Positions 1 to 5,944 of a stretch of DNA of 5,944 nt are shown in pieces. The notes under the pieces were generated by a model, which made no database searches, was not told the DNA's origin, and was given only the letters and a program-made list of their open reading frames with translations. The position numbers and the translations under genes were made by a program. How positions within the stretch are numbered: position 1 is the stretch's first letter; every line of letters starts with the position of its first letter. This DNA is from Verrucomicrobiales bacterium (GTDB lineage Bacteria; Verrucomicrobiota; Verrucomicrobiae; Limisphaerales; UBA9464). The DNA lies in the NCBI GenBank assembly GCA_005789375.1, contig SXXZ01000271.1, positions 1-5,944 of the forward strand. Reading direction: 5' to 3'.

Positions 1-1343
1 AGCGTGTCTGCCGGCAGGCGCTGCTCGGAGAGAATTATTGGCCAATCCAACGGCGACGACGGACGCGCGCCGTGAGACCCCTTCACCAAGCTGGCATCCA
101 AGGGGATGACATCCATGAGCATGCGGAATCCGAGTTTCTTCTGCAGCAGTCGCCCCAAAATCTTTAGCTTCGCGGAGGGAATCGCCGGGTCCAGGAAGAG
201 TTCCACCGGATCGTACCCGGGCTTGCGGTGGATATCCACGCAGCGTGCAAAATCCGGCGCCTTAGCGTCGTCGAGCCAATGGTAGTAGGTGAACCAAGAA
301 TCCTCCTGGGCAACAGCGATCAGGTCACCAGAGCGGCTGTGATCTAAACCCAGAATACGCTTGTCCGCCGGACCATAGACCTCCGCCACCCCGGGGGTTT
401 CCAAAACCACCTCGCGGACTTTGTCTTCGATCGAAGGATCGTTGACCACGATGTGTGCCACCTGATGGTCGGCCACGGCGAACGCCTTGGAGTTTCCGAT
501 GTCGGGGAGTTCGAGTCCTAACTCCTCCTTAATGGTGACCCAACCACGCTCCCGGAAAATTCGGTTGAGGTGTACCGGTCGAGACACTGGGGTAATGCCG
601 TACTCGCTGAGAAGAATGGGCTGGACCCCTCGCGCAGCAAAGAAGTCCAAGAGATCTCCCACGATCGCATCGATCCGACGCAGATCATCGGCCACCGCAG
701 GATGCTGCGGGCCCAACCGTTGAAGGTTGTAATCGAGGTGCGGCAAATAGACGAGGTTCAGCGTCGGAGAGTGCTTCTTCTCAATCCACTTGGCCGACCC
801 GGCGATCCAGCGAGTGGCCGCATCAGGAGCACCCTGCGGAGACTTCACGCCGGCAGCGGGCCCCCAGAAGGTTGCGAACGGAAAGTCGCCCAAGGCCTTC
901 TTCAAGGCCGGGCGCAAATCGTAGGGCCAAGTGTAGACATCGAAGAACTTGCGTCCATCGGCCGGGTACATCGGCCGGGGCGTCACCGACCAGTCCGCGC
1001 CCGAGTACATGTTGTACCACCAGAACATCTTCGCGCAGGTGAAACGCGGGTCCCGGGCCTTCAACTCATCCCAGATCTTGGGGGCTTGGACTAGGTGATT
1101 AGACTGCTTCCAAAACTGAACCTCCGAGAGCGAACGGTCGTACCAGCCATTGGCTACGATTCCATGCTCCGAGGGGCGTCGGCCGGTGAGGTAGTCGGAC
1201 TGGGCGGTACATGTCACCGCCGGTATGGCTGGATCGATCGAGGCGTGGTGCCACCGCTGGCGCAACGCGAACAACCGCGGCGTGTGGGGACCGATGTGTC
1301 GGTCACTGAGACCAACCACGTTGAGGACAGCAATGCGATTCAC
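1..1343 (-). CDS. Alkaline phosphatase/nucleotide pyrophosphatase superfamily protein, 3' end cut by window edge
   Basis: Reading leftwards from GTG at 1343, 447 codons stay open to the window edge; the C-terminus is missing but is probably short. An in-frame TAG at 1365-1367 and no methionine codon before residue 106 make the GTG the most likely start, although no Shine-Dalgarno sequence is visible. The fold family is recognised from the N-terminal beta strand with VVGL (9-12), TPRL (21-24), and the nucleophile region PAVTCTAQSDYLTG (41-54) followed by PSEHGI (57-62), where T44 aligns with the nucleophile threonine of nucleotide pyrophosphatases. LPHLDYNLQRLGP (200-212) matches the second metal loop and SHG (423-425) the C-terminal metal histidine. 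Several canonical metal ligands are replaced (see findings), so activity on phosphodiesters is uncertain. I see no signal peptide or membrane segment, so a cytoplasmic location is inferred. It lies 25 bp after the methyltransferase gene on the same strand, suggesting one transcript. Substrate unknown. Confidence 0.85.
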   Translation of the reverse strand, partial: MNRIAVLNVVGLSDRHIGPHTPRLFALRQRWHHASIDPAIPAVTCTAQSDYLTGRRPSEHGIVANGWYDRSLSEVQFWKQSNHLVQAPKIWDELKARDPRFTCAKMFWWYNMYSGADWSVTPRPMYPADGRKFFDVYTWPYDLRPALKKALGDFPFATFWGPAAGVKSPQGAPDAATRWIAGSAKWIEKKHSPTLNLVYLPHLDYNLQRLGPQHPAVADDLRRIDAIVGDLLDFFAARGVQPILLSEYGITPVSRPVHLNRIFRERGWVTIKEELGLELPDIGNSKAFAVADHQVAHIVVNDPSIEDKVREVVLETPGVAEVYGPADKRILGLDHSRSGDLIAVAQEDSWFTYYHWLDDAKAPDFARCVDIHRKPGYDPVELFLDPAIPSAKLKILGRLLQKKLGFRMLMDVIPLDASLVKGSHGARPSSPLDWPIILSEQRLPADT

Positions 1344-1368
1344 AGCAAGAAGGGGACTTGAAGACTAC

Positions 1369-2202
1369 CTAGACCACCTGTTTTTGGATCCGGGTCACGA
1401 TCGCCCGCGACACCTGCGAATCGGGTCGGGTATCCACCACGGCCTGGCTCCCGAGTTCCATCCTACAGGAGTGCCGAGCCTTGCGATTCCAGAGGATCAT
1501 GTCGCCGGCTGATTCATCCAGATTCCACTGATGCAACCCAGCATAGCCTTCCTCCTCGGCCTCGTTGCGGTAATGCCACAGGAAGACCCAGCCACCGGGC
1601 CTCGTCACGGCAAACATTTGACGCACGCATTGGAGCGGGTCACGGCTATGGTCCAGCGCATTGGAGCAGACAACGATGTCGAAACTGTCGGCAGGAAACA
1701 CCGAGAGGAGGTCTTCACCGGCTGCCTTGCGAGTGCGTGTGGGCGGAGCTAACTGGAGATCGTCGAGGATGGAGTCAAAGACATCAGCCAAGGGATCCAC
1801 TGCGCTCAAGTCTACCTGCCGCCCCGGCCAGTGAAAACCCACGGCGGTCAACGGACCAGCCCCCACATCGAGCACCTGGATCGGATCCCGATTCGCGGCG
1901 GGCGAGGCGGCCACCAGTTCCTGCAAATGGGGAGGGAAGGCAAACTCCGGATCCATCCGCTGACGGAACGCTTCGGGACTCCACCGCTTGCCGCCATCCG
2001 CCAGGGCCTTTCGCCAGAACAGGGCTTCGTTTTCAAGCCCCGCGTCGTAGCTGGTATCCCCGCCGAAGAGACGGTGACGCAATCGCTGAAAAATTCTTGG
2101 CAGCATAGGCGACGTGATCGTCAGCTTGCGGGCTCTTGGCCCCGGCAACAAGTCCGGAAGGTCTGTGAGCTGAAGACCTTGCCTAAGACTTGCGGGCCCC
2201 AT
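1369..2202 (-). CDS. Class I SAM-dependent methyltransferase (Methyltransf_11-like), substrate unknown
   Basis: The 277-residue protein has a Rossmann-type SAM-binding core. Motif I is VLDVGAGP (110-117); an acidic residue ends the second strand in SAVDPLAD (D136); AGEDL (161-165) suits the adenine-contacting loop; DSFDIVVCSNALDH (172-185) is the motif IV strand; and RPGGWVFLWHY (201-211) is the post-motif turn and strand. The pattern is that of small-molecule methyltransferases of the UbiE/Methyltransf_11 group, but nothing identifies the acceptor. The helical region ENEALFWRKAL (57-67) before the core may be a substrate cap. The start is uncertain: ATG at 2202 leaves a 43-bp divergent gap to aroK, while ATG at 2106 (residue 33) would remove a basic, poorly structured leader and leave about 139 bp for two divergent promoters. 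Neither has a strong ribosome binding site. The stop (TAG, 1369-1371) lies 25 bp before the phosphatase-like gene, so co-transcription is likely. Confidence 0.85.
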   Translation of the reverse strand: MGPASLRQGLQLTDLPDLLPGPRARKLTITSPMLPRIFQRLRHRLFGGDTSYDAGLENEALFWRKALADGGKRWSPEAFRQRMDPEFAFPPHLQELVAASPAANRDPIQVLDVGAGPLTAVGFHWPGRQVDLSAVDPLADVFDSILDDLQLAPPTRTRKAAGEDLLSVFPADSFDIVVCSNALDHSRDPLQCVRQMFAVTRPGGWVFLWHYRNEAEEEGYAGLHQWNLDESAGDMILWNRKARHSCRMELGSQAVVDTRPDSQVSRAIVTRIQKQVV

Positions 2203-2245
2203 TCCGGGATTTCAACAGAGACGACAAACCGCTTCACTCCACCCC

Positions 2246-2806
2246 GTGCAGCCGTCGCGCCCGTATCACAACATCGCCCTCGTCGGTTTCATGGGCGTTG
2301 GGAAGTCCACGGTCGGACAGATTTTGGCCGGGATGCTCGACTTCGAATTCATCGACACCGACCGGGTGATCGAGACTCGCGAAGGCCGGCGAATTTCAGA
2401 GATCTTCTCCCAAGAAGGGGAAACCCGCTTCCGGGATCTGGAAACGGGCCTAATCCGGGAATACGAAATTCAGCAGGGTCTCATCTTGTCCACCGGTGGC
2501 GGACTCGTGGTGCGGCCCGAAAACCTCGCCTCGCTGCAGACCCACGCCCTGATCGTCTGCCTTTGGGCTTCACCGGCCGTCATTTACGAGCGCGTCCGCT
2601 ATCAAGGTCATCGACCCCTCCTGCATACACCGGACCCTCAGGCCCGCATCGCCGAGTTACTCGAGCAACGAAAACCAGCCTACCAGCAGGCTGACATTCT
2701 CGTGGGGGTCGATTTTCGTAGTCCGCAGGAGACCGCTCAGTACATCACCAATAGTTTCCGATTGCTGCGCCACTCGCCCCATCGAAACGCGCCGTCTCCC
2801 GCTTAG
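2246..2806 (+). CDS. aroK: Shikimate kinase
   Basis: Shikimate kinase phosphorylates the 3-hydroxyl of shikimate with ATP, the fifth step of chorismate synthesis, in the cytoplasm. The 186-residue product is close to the usual 170-180. All signature elements are present: Walker A GFMGVGKST (14-22); the DTD motif (37-39), in which D37 coordinates magnesium and D39 binds shikimate; the FR pair (R63) after GET; the shikimate-binding STGGG (82-86); the lid arginine in HRPLL (R123); and the substrate arginine in EQRKPAY (R142). The roles come from characterised family members. The start is GTG at 2246, ten residues before the first beta strand. There is no upstream ATG in this frame and no clear Shine-Dalgarno sequence, so translation initiation may be weak or SD-independent. 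The gene diverges from the methyltransferase and converges on the AraC-type gene. No other shikimate-pathway gene (such as aroB or aroE) is visible here, so it appears to stand alone. The TAG stop is followed at once by an overlapping TGA in another frame. Confidence 0.95.
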   Translation: MQPSRPYHNIALVGFMGVGKSTVGQILAGMLDFEFIDTDRVIETREGRRISEIFSQEGETRFRDLETGLIREYEIQQGLILSTGGGLVVRPENLASLQTHALIVCLWASPAVIYERVRYQGHRPLLHTPDPQARIAELLEQRKPAYQQADILVGVDFRSPQETAQYITNSFRLLRHSPHRNAPSPA

Positions 2807-2995
2807 TGAGTCTCACGTCGGCAACAGGTCCCGGCGCCGGTAATTCATAGCAACACTCAAGGCCCGGGCCATTCTTCCGATAACCCACTCGAACTCAATT
2901 TAGGTCCGTTCGTGTGGACGGATCGAAGGGGCCGGTCGACGTTATCCCACGCCGGCCGGCCCCGGATAGAGTTCAGCTTCCGAATAGAGTCTCAC
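2807..2995. other. Convergent intergenic region between aroK and the AraC-type gene
   Basis: These 189 bp separate two convergent genes and contain no credible coding sequence. Three structural elements are visible: a small inverted repeat GTGAG-T-CTCAC (2806-2816) on the aroK stop, a perfect 10-bp palindrome CCGGCGCCGG (2831-2840), and a longer GC-rich hairpin (2928-2963) listed separately. The 9-mer GAGTCTCAC occurs twice on the plus strand, at 2808-2816 just after the aroK stop and at 2987-2995 next to the regulator stop. Transcript termination from both sides is the most likely job of this region, by inference from the layout. Confidence 0.5.
2928..2963. terminator. Candidate bidirectional terminator hairpin (no T tract)
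   Basis: GGGGCCGG (2928-2935) pairs perfectly with CCGGCCCC (2956-2963). The stem extends inwards through one G-T wobble (2936/2955) and two more pairs (2937-2938 with 2953-2954), giving 11 pairs around a 14-base loop. It sits in the convergent gap between aroK and the AraC-type gene, where a shared terminator is expected. Neither side has a run of T residues, so it is not a textbook intrinsic terminator. It could act with other factors or simply protect 3' ends. Confidence 0.35.
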
Positions 2996-3018
2996 TTATC
3001 GATAGGGTCTCGCCTCCT
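2965..3018. repeat. Three degenerate 18-bp tandem units with an ATAGRG core
   Basis: The plus strand has units beginning at 2965 (GATAGAGTTC...), 2983 (AATAGAGTCTC...) and 3001 (GATAGGGTCTC...), with ATAG at 2966, 2984 and 3002, exactly 18 bp apart. A fourth ATAGAG lies at 3032, 30 bp further on. The array crosses the stop codon of the AraC-type gene, and the units inside the gene encode its last residues (…RPYR) and the earlier LYR. It may reflect small local duplications at the gene end or chance similarity; it is short and imperfect. Confidence 0.35.
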
Positions 3019-3850
3019 GCTGACGGCCCCGATAGAGGCTGGGCCGCCAACCCGTCCAACGCTTGAAGGTATTAGAGAATACAAAGGGATTGGCATAACC
3101 CACCTGCTCGGCAATGACCTCGAGCTTCAGGTCCGTCTCGGCTAAAAGGCCGGCCCCATGTCGGATACGCAAGTAGGTCACCTGCTGCATGGGAGAACGC
3201 CCCAACTGTCGGCGACACAACCGTCGCAGATGCTCACCGCTGCAATGGGCACGACGCGCCAACTCGGTGAGAGTCCACGCATGAGCGGGCTTCGCTGCCA
3301 CCGCCTCCCACAATTGACTTAATCGGTCGTCGATGTGCCAGGGCTGAGCAAAGCGCGAAATGTAGCCTTGGACGAGTTCCACCCAATGGTGGAGCGCGGC
3401 CAGACATCCATCGCCAGCCTGTTCGGCCATGAGACCCTCCACTGCATGCCGGAAGACCTCCGAAGGAAATTCGGCCAATACCGGCGCACTGGCGGCTCCA
3501 AGGGGGCCCCGACCGGCCGAGGCCTCATACCGGACCCAAACAAAATCCCAGCGATGCCCGGGAACCGCGTGAAAAGCACAGAGCACGTGAGCTGGCGAGA
3601 GACAGGCCTGACCGGCGCGGCAGCGCTGCCAGCGACCGTCGAGCCAGATGCGCCCTTCACCTCCGAAGCATGCCAGGAAGTAGCTGCCCGGCAGGTCAGT
3701 CCGCACCATGGTGTAGGGTTCAACCGCCTGGGCCAGGCCCACGTGGGCAATCTGGTAGGGCACCAGGGACGGGCAACCCACCGCCCTCAGGATTCTCTCC
3801 TGAGTGCCGGGTCCCGGTGTGTGCGTTTCAACCAGAGGTGGGTGGCGCAT
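2996..3850 (-). CDS. AraC-family transcriptional regulator with N-terminal cupin-like sensor domain
   Basis: The 284-residue protein has the usual AraC/XylS layout and length. Residues about 30-110 look like the beta-rich AraC-type ligand-binding/cupin domain, with short strands such as GEGRIWLDG (64-72) and AGQACLSP (79-86) typical of the jelly-roll core. Residues about 178-275 form the double helix-turn-helix DNA-binding domain: the first is LTELARRAHCSGEHLRRLCRRQLG (194-217), and the second, LEVIAEQVGYANPFVFSNTFKRWTG (243-267), carries the highly conserved GY...F...FK pattern ending in WRPSLYR (268-274). The start ATG at 3850 is well supported by AAGAGGA a few bases upstream. The gene is divergent from pyruvate carboxylase across 178 bp, so it could control that gene, itself or something distant; the sequence does not decide. 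A sugar or sugar-derived ligand is common in this family but is not shown here. The C-terminus past residue 275 is a short arginine-rich tail. Confidence 0.93.
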   Translation of the reverse strand: MRHPPLVETHTPGPGTQERILRAVGCPSLVPYQIAHVGLAQAVEPYTMVRTDLPGSYFLACFGGEGRIWLDGRWQRCRAGQACLSPAHVLCAFHAVPGHRWDFVWVRYEASAGRGPLGAASAPVLAEFPSEVFRHAVEGLMAEQAGDGCLAALHHWVELVQGYISRFAQPWHIDDRLSQLWEAVAAKPAHAWTLTELARRAHCSGEHLRRLCRRQLGRSPMQQVTYLRIRHGAGLLAETDLKLEVIAEQVGYANPFVFSNTFKRWTGWRPSLYRGRQQEARPYR

Positions 3851-4028
3851 AATCCTCTTCGATCCTGCGGCACCGGTCTTTAAAACTGAATAATGAAAAC
3901 CACGCGGGCCTCACAACCATCTCTGGGCCGTAATAGCCCACCCTCCCGGGTTCCTAAGTATCAAAAGCTGCCATGAGTTTTCTTTGTCAGGTCGCCCTAG
4001 TTTTACGTAACCATTGGGTCCGCCAATC
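3851..4028. promoter_or_regulatory. Divergent promoter region between the AraC-type gene and pyruvate carboxylase
   Basis: The 178 bp hold no coding sequence. An AT-richer stretch (about 3879-3900) upstream of the regulator could hold its promoter. A perfect 5-bp inverted repeat, TGGGC (3924-3928) with GCCCA (3936-3940) around a 7-base spacer, has the dimensions of a small operator. TTGTCA (3984-3989) resembles a -35 element for the rightward gene, but no convincing -10 follows at 16-18 bp. An 8-bp palindrome TTACGTAA (4003-4010) lies 18 bp before the pyruvate carboxylase ATG and contains the in-frame TAA stop that bounds that reading frame. Assignment as regulatory sites is inference from position. 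Confidence 0.4.
3853..3859 (-). promoter_or_regulatory. Ribosome binding site of the AraC-type gene
   Basis: On the minus strand AAGAGGA lies just two bases before the ATG at 3850, with AGAGG about four bases from it. It is the only strong Shine-Dalgarno-like sequence next to a start in this window, and it supports the chosen start of the regulator. Confidence 0.6.
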
Positions 4029-5944
4029 ATGCCGTCCCGAAATCATCCCGATATCGTCCCGCCGACCGCTCGTCCATTCCGGAAGCTCTTGGCGGCCAAC
4101 CGCTCCGAAATCGCGGTCCGCATCTTCCGTGCGGCGACTGAACTCAATTTGCGCACCGTGGCGGTCTATGCGCAGGAGGACCGGTTCTGCATTCACCGCT
4201 TCAAGGCCGATGAGTCCTACCTGATCGGTCAAGGCAAGGGGCCGGTCGCCGCCTACCTGGACATCGAGAGCATTGTGGCCACCGCCAAGGCGAAGGGGGT
4301 CGATGCCATCCATCCGGGCTACGGATTCCTCAGCGAGAACCCAGCCTTCGCCCGCGCCTGCGCCAAGGCGGGCATCACCTTCGTTGGACCCAGCCCAGAG
4401 CTTCTGGACATGATGGGTGACAAGACGGCCGCACGGGCCGTGGCCCAGCGCATTGGAGTACCCACCCTGCCCGGCACGGATGAGCCTATCTCCGATCGGG
4501 ATGAGGCCATGAAGGCCGCCCGCAAGATCGGCTTCCCCCTCATCATTAAGGCGGCCTTCGGCGGCGGCGGTCGAGGCATGCGAGTGGTCAAGAAGGAGTC
4601 GGAACTGTCCGGTCTGCTCGATGAGGCCCAAGGCGAGGCCGAGCGCGCTTTCGGCAACGCGGCCGTATTCCTCGAAAAATACATCCCCAGGGCCAAACAC
4701 ATCGAGGTTCAGATCCTCGGAGACAGCCACGGCAACGTCATCCACCTCTTCGAACGAGACTGTTCCGTGCAGCGCCGTCACCAGAAGGTGATCGAAGTGG
4801 CCCCGTCCTTTGGGCTACCCGAGAATGTCGTCCAGGAACTTTGCGATGCAGCGGCCCGACTGGCTCGCGAGATCCGCTACAACAATGCAGGGACGGTGGA
4901 GTTCCTCTACGACCTCGACCGCCACGAGTGGTTCTTCATCGAGATGAACCCCCGCATCCAAGTCGAGCACACGGTGACCGAAGTCATCACCGGGCTAGAC
5001 CTCGTGCGAGCCCAGATCCTCATTGCCCAAGGTCACGCGCTGCATTCGAAGGAAGTGGGAATGCCGGTGCAAAATCAGGTGCCTCGCAATGGCTACGCCA
5101 TCCAGTGCCGGGTCACCACTGAGGATCCGGAGAACAAGTTCACTCCCGATTACGGCAAGATCCTCGCCTACCGCTCGCCCGGTGGTTTTGGTATCCGTCT
5201 CGATGGTGGCATGGGCTATTCGGGTTCGGTCATCACGCCGTTCTACGATTCAATGTTGGTCAAGGTGATCGCGTCCGGGCAGTCCTACGAGATCACCATG
5301 GACCGCATGGATCGGGCTCTCTCGGAATTCCGGATCCGCGGGGTCAAAACCAATATTCCTTTCCTCGAAAACGTCATTCTCCATCCGCAGTTCCGCTGCG
5401 GACAGGCCACGACGACGCTGATCGACACCACGCCCGAACTCTTCGCCTTCCGCAGCCGCAAAGACCGGGCCACCAAACTCCTTAATTTCCTGGGCAACGT
5501 CATCGTCAACGGCAACCCGCATTCCAAGGGGTACCGGCCGACCAAGACCTTCGACCCAGCCCCGCTGCCCAAGACCGATCTGGCCGCACCCTTTCCCAAG
5601 GGTACCCGAGATCTTCTCATCGAACTCGGGCCGAAGAAGTTCGCCGACTGGACTCTCAAGCAAAAGCGACTGCTCATCACCGACACGACTTTCCGCGACG
5701 CTCACCAGTCGCTCATGGCCACACGCGTGCGGAGCTTCGACATGCTCGCCTGCTCCGACGCCTTGGCGCGCAGTGTGGGTGACGCCAAGAGCGGCCTGTT
5801 TTCTTTGGAAATGTGGGGAGGCGCCACCTTCGACACCGCCATGCGCTTCCTCAGCGAAGACCCCTGGGAACGCCTGCGGCAGTTGCGCGAGAAGATCCCG
5901 AACATCTGCTTCCAGATGCTCTTCCGGGGTTCAAACGCCGTGGG
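4029..5944 (+). CDS. pyc: Pyruvate carboxylase, single-chain type, N-terminal part (cut by window edge)
   Basis: Pyruvate carboxylase makes oxaloacetate from pyruvate, bicarbonate and ATP using covalently bound biotin, replenishing the citric acid cycle and feeding gluconeogenesis. The 638 residues present are somewhat more than half of a roughly 1,150-residue enzyme. The biotin carboxylase domain spans about 17-470: LAANRSEIAVRIFRA (21-35), HPGYGFLSEN (95-104), the ATP-grasp glycine loop KAAFGGGGRGM (174-184), RDCSVQRRHQKVIE (243-256), and the catalytic EMNPRIQVEHTVTE (305-318). A linker including GTRDLL (525-530) leads into the carboxyltransferase domain, whose DTTFRDAHQSLMATR (552-566) carries metal ligand D557, followed by SLEMWGGATFD (592-602) and LFRGSNAV (631-638). 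This carboxyltransferase signature separates it from acetyl-CoA carboxylase AccC. The biotinylation lysine lies off the right edge. The start is ATG at 4029; an in-frame TAA at 4008-4010 leaves only a TTG at 4014 as alternative. No Shine-Dalgarno sequence is visible. Confidence 0.95.
   Translation, partial: MPSRNHPDIVPPTARPFRKLLAANRSEIAVRIFRAATELNLRTVAVYAQEDRFCIHRFKADESYLIGQGKGPVAAYLDIESIVATAKAKGVDAIHPGYGFLSENPAFARACAKAGITFVGPSPELLDMMGDKTAARAVAQRIGVPTLPGTDEPISDRDEAMKAARKIGFPLIIKAAFGGGGRGMRVVKKESELSGLLDEAQGEAERAFGNAAVFLEKYIPRAKHIEVQILGDSHGNVIHLFERDCSVQRRHQKVIEVAPSFGLPENVVQELCDAAARLAREIRYNNAGTVEFLYDLDRHEWFFIEMNPRIQVEHTVTEVITGLDLVRAQILIAQGHALHSKEVGMPVQNQVPRNGYAIQCRVTTEDPENKFTPDYGKILAYRSPGGFGIRLDGGMGYSGSVITPFYDSMLVKVIASGQSYEITMDRMDRALSEFRIRGVKTNIPFLENVILHPQFRCGQATTTLIDTTPELFAFRSRKDRATKLLNFLGNVIVNGNPHSKGYRPTKTFDPAPLPKTDLAAPFPKGTRDLLIELGPKKFADWTLKQKRLLITDTTFRDAHQSLMATRVRSFDMLACSDALARSVGDAKSGLFSLEMWGGATFDTAMRFLSEDPWERLRQLREKIPNICFQMLFRGSNAV

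Noticed and set aside
570..1094. A 174-codon plus-strand frame opposite the phosphatase-like gene
   Set aside because: The minus-strand frame is open across the region and encodes a recognisable superfamily protein; this frame has no known motif and an Arg-rich shadow composition.
1831..2694. A 287-codon plus-strand frame covering parts of the methyltransferase and aroK
   Set aside because: It is antisense to the methyltransferase and out of frame with aroK, both of which have full motif sets. The translation is rich in Arg, Pro and Gly, as expected for a wrong frame in GC-rich DNA.
2831..2840. Palindrome CCGGCGCCGG as a terminator or operator
   Set aside because: It has no loop and no T tract, and short GC palindromes like this are frequent in GC-rich DNA. 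It is mentioned only as part of the intergenic description.
3335..3883. A 182-codon plus-strand frame opposite the AraC-type gene
   Set aside because: The minus-strand gene has both helix-turn-helix motifs and a ribosome binding site; the opposite frame has no recognisable feature.
3987..4781. A 264-codon open frame on the minus strand opposite the start of pyruvate carboxylase
   Set aside because: It is antisense to the highly conserved biotin carboxylase domain, whose plus-strand protein is unmistakable. Long antisense frames opposite GC-rich biotin carboxylase genes are common artefacts, and its translation shows no recognisable domain.
5250..5705. Minus-strand frames opposite the carboxylase linker and carboxyltransferase start
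   Set aside because: They lie entirely within the conserved pyruvate carboxylase coding sequence and show no domain of their own.
4029..5944. Identity as acetyl-CoA carboxylase subunit AccC or propionyl-CoA carboxylase alpha
   Set aside because: The chain continues past the biotin carboxylase domain into the DTTFRDAHQS carboxyltransferase signature of pyruvate carboxylase, which those proteins lack.

Overview
This is a GC-rich bacterial window (I estimate about 60% G+C) with five protein genes packed with short gaps. Two are cut by the window edges. Most starts lack a clear Shine-Dalgarno sequence, and two are GTG. The mix of a single-chain pyruvate carboxylase, an AraC-type regulator with a cupin-like sensor domain, a stand-alone shikimate kinase and an unusual alkaline-phosphatase-superfamily protein would fit a Verrucomicrobiota-like or other environmental heterotroph. 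That placement is only a weak inference, because no rRNA or marker gene is present.

Left third (1-2202, minus strand): a class I SAM-dependent methyltransferase (1369-2202) is followed 25 bp later by an alkaline phosphatase/nucleotide pyrophosphatase superfamily protein (1-1343, running off the left edge). They are probably co-transcribed leftwards. The phosphatase-like protein keeps the nucleophile threonine and one or two metal ligands, but several canonical metal-binding residues are replaced. From memory, such proteins often sit with ebo/edb-type gene clusters, and the cluster, if present, would lie off the left edge.

Centre (2246-2995): shikimate kinase (aroK, plus strand) diverges from the methyltransferase and carries every catalytic motif expected. 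It converges on the AraC-type regulator. The 189-bp convergent gap holds an 11-pair GC-rich hairpin without a T tract and the start of a short 18-bp-periodic repeat that runs into the regulator's 3' end.

Right part (2996-5944): the AraC-family regulator (minus strand, with a good ribosome binding site) is divergent from the pyruvate carboxylase gene (plus strand, cut at the right edge). The 178-bp gap between them could carry control sites for both. Pyruvate carboxylase supplies oxaloacetate from pyruvate, and shikimate kinase feeds aromatic amino acid synthesis. The window gives no evidence that these two housekeeping genes are functionally coupled. I see no tRNA, rRNA, CRISPR array, insertion sequence or phage gene. 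I found no clearly new multi-gene system. The least ordinary item is the phosphatase-like protein with its altered metal site and methyltransferase neighbour.
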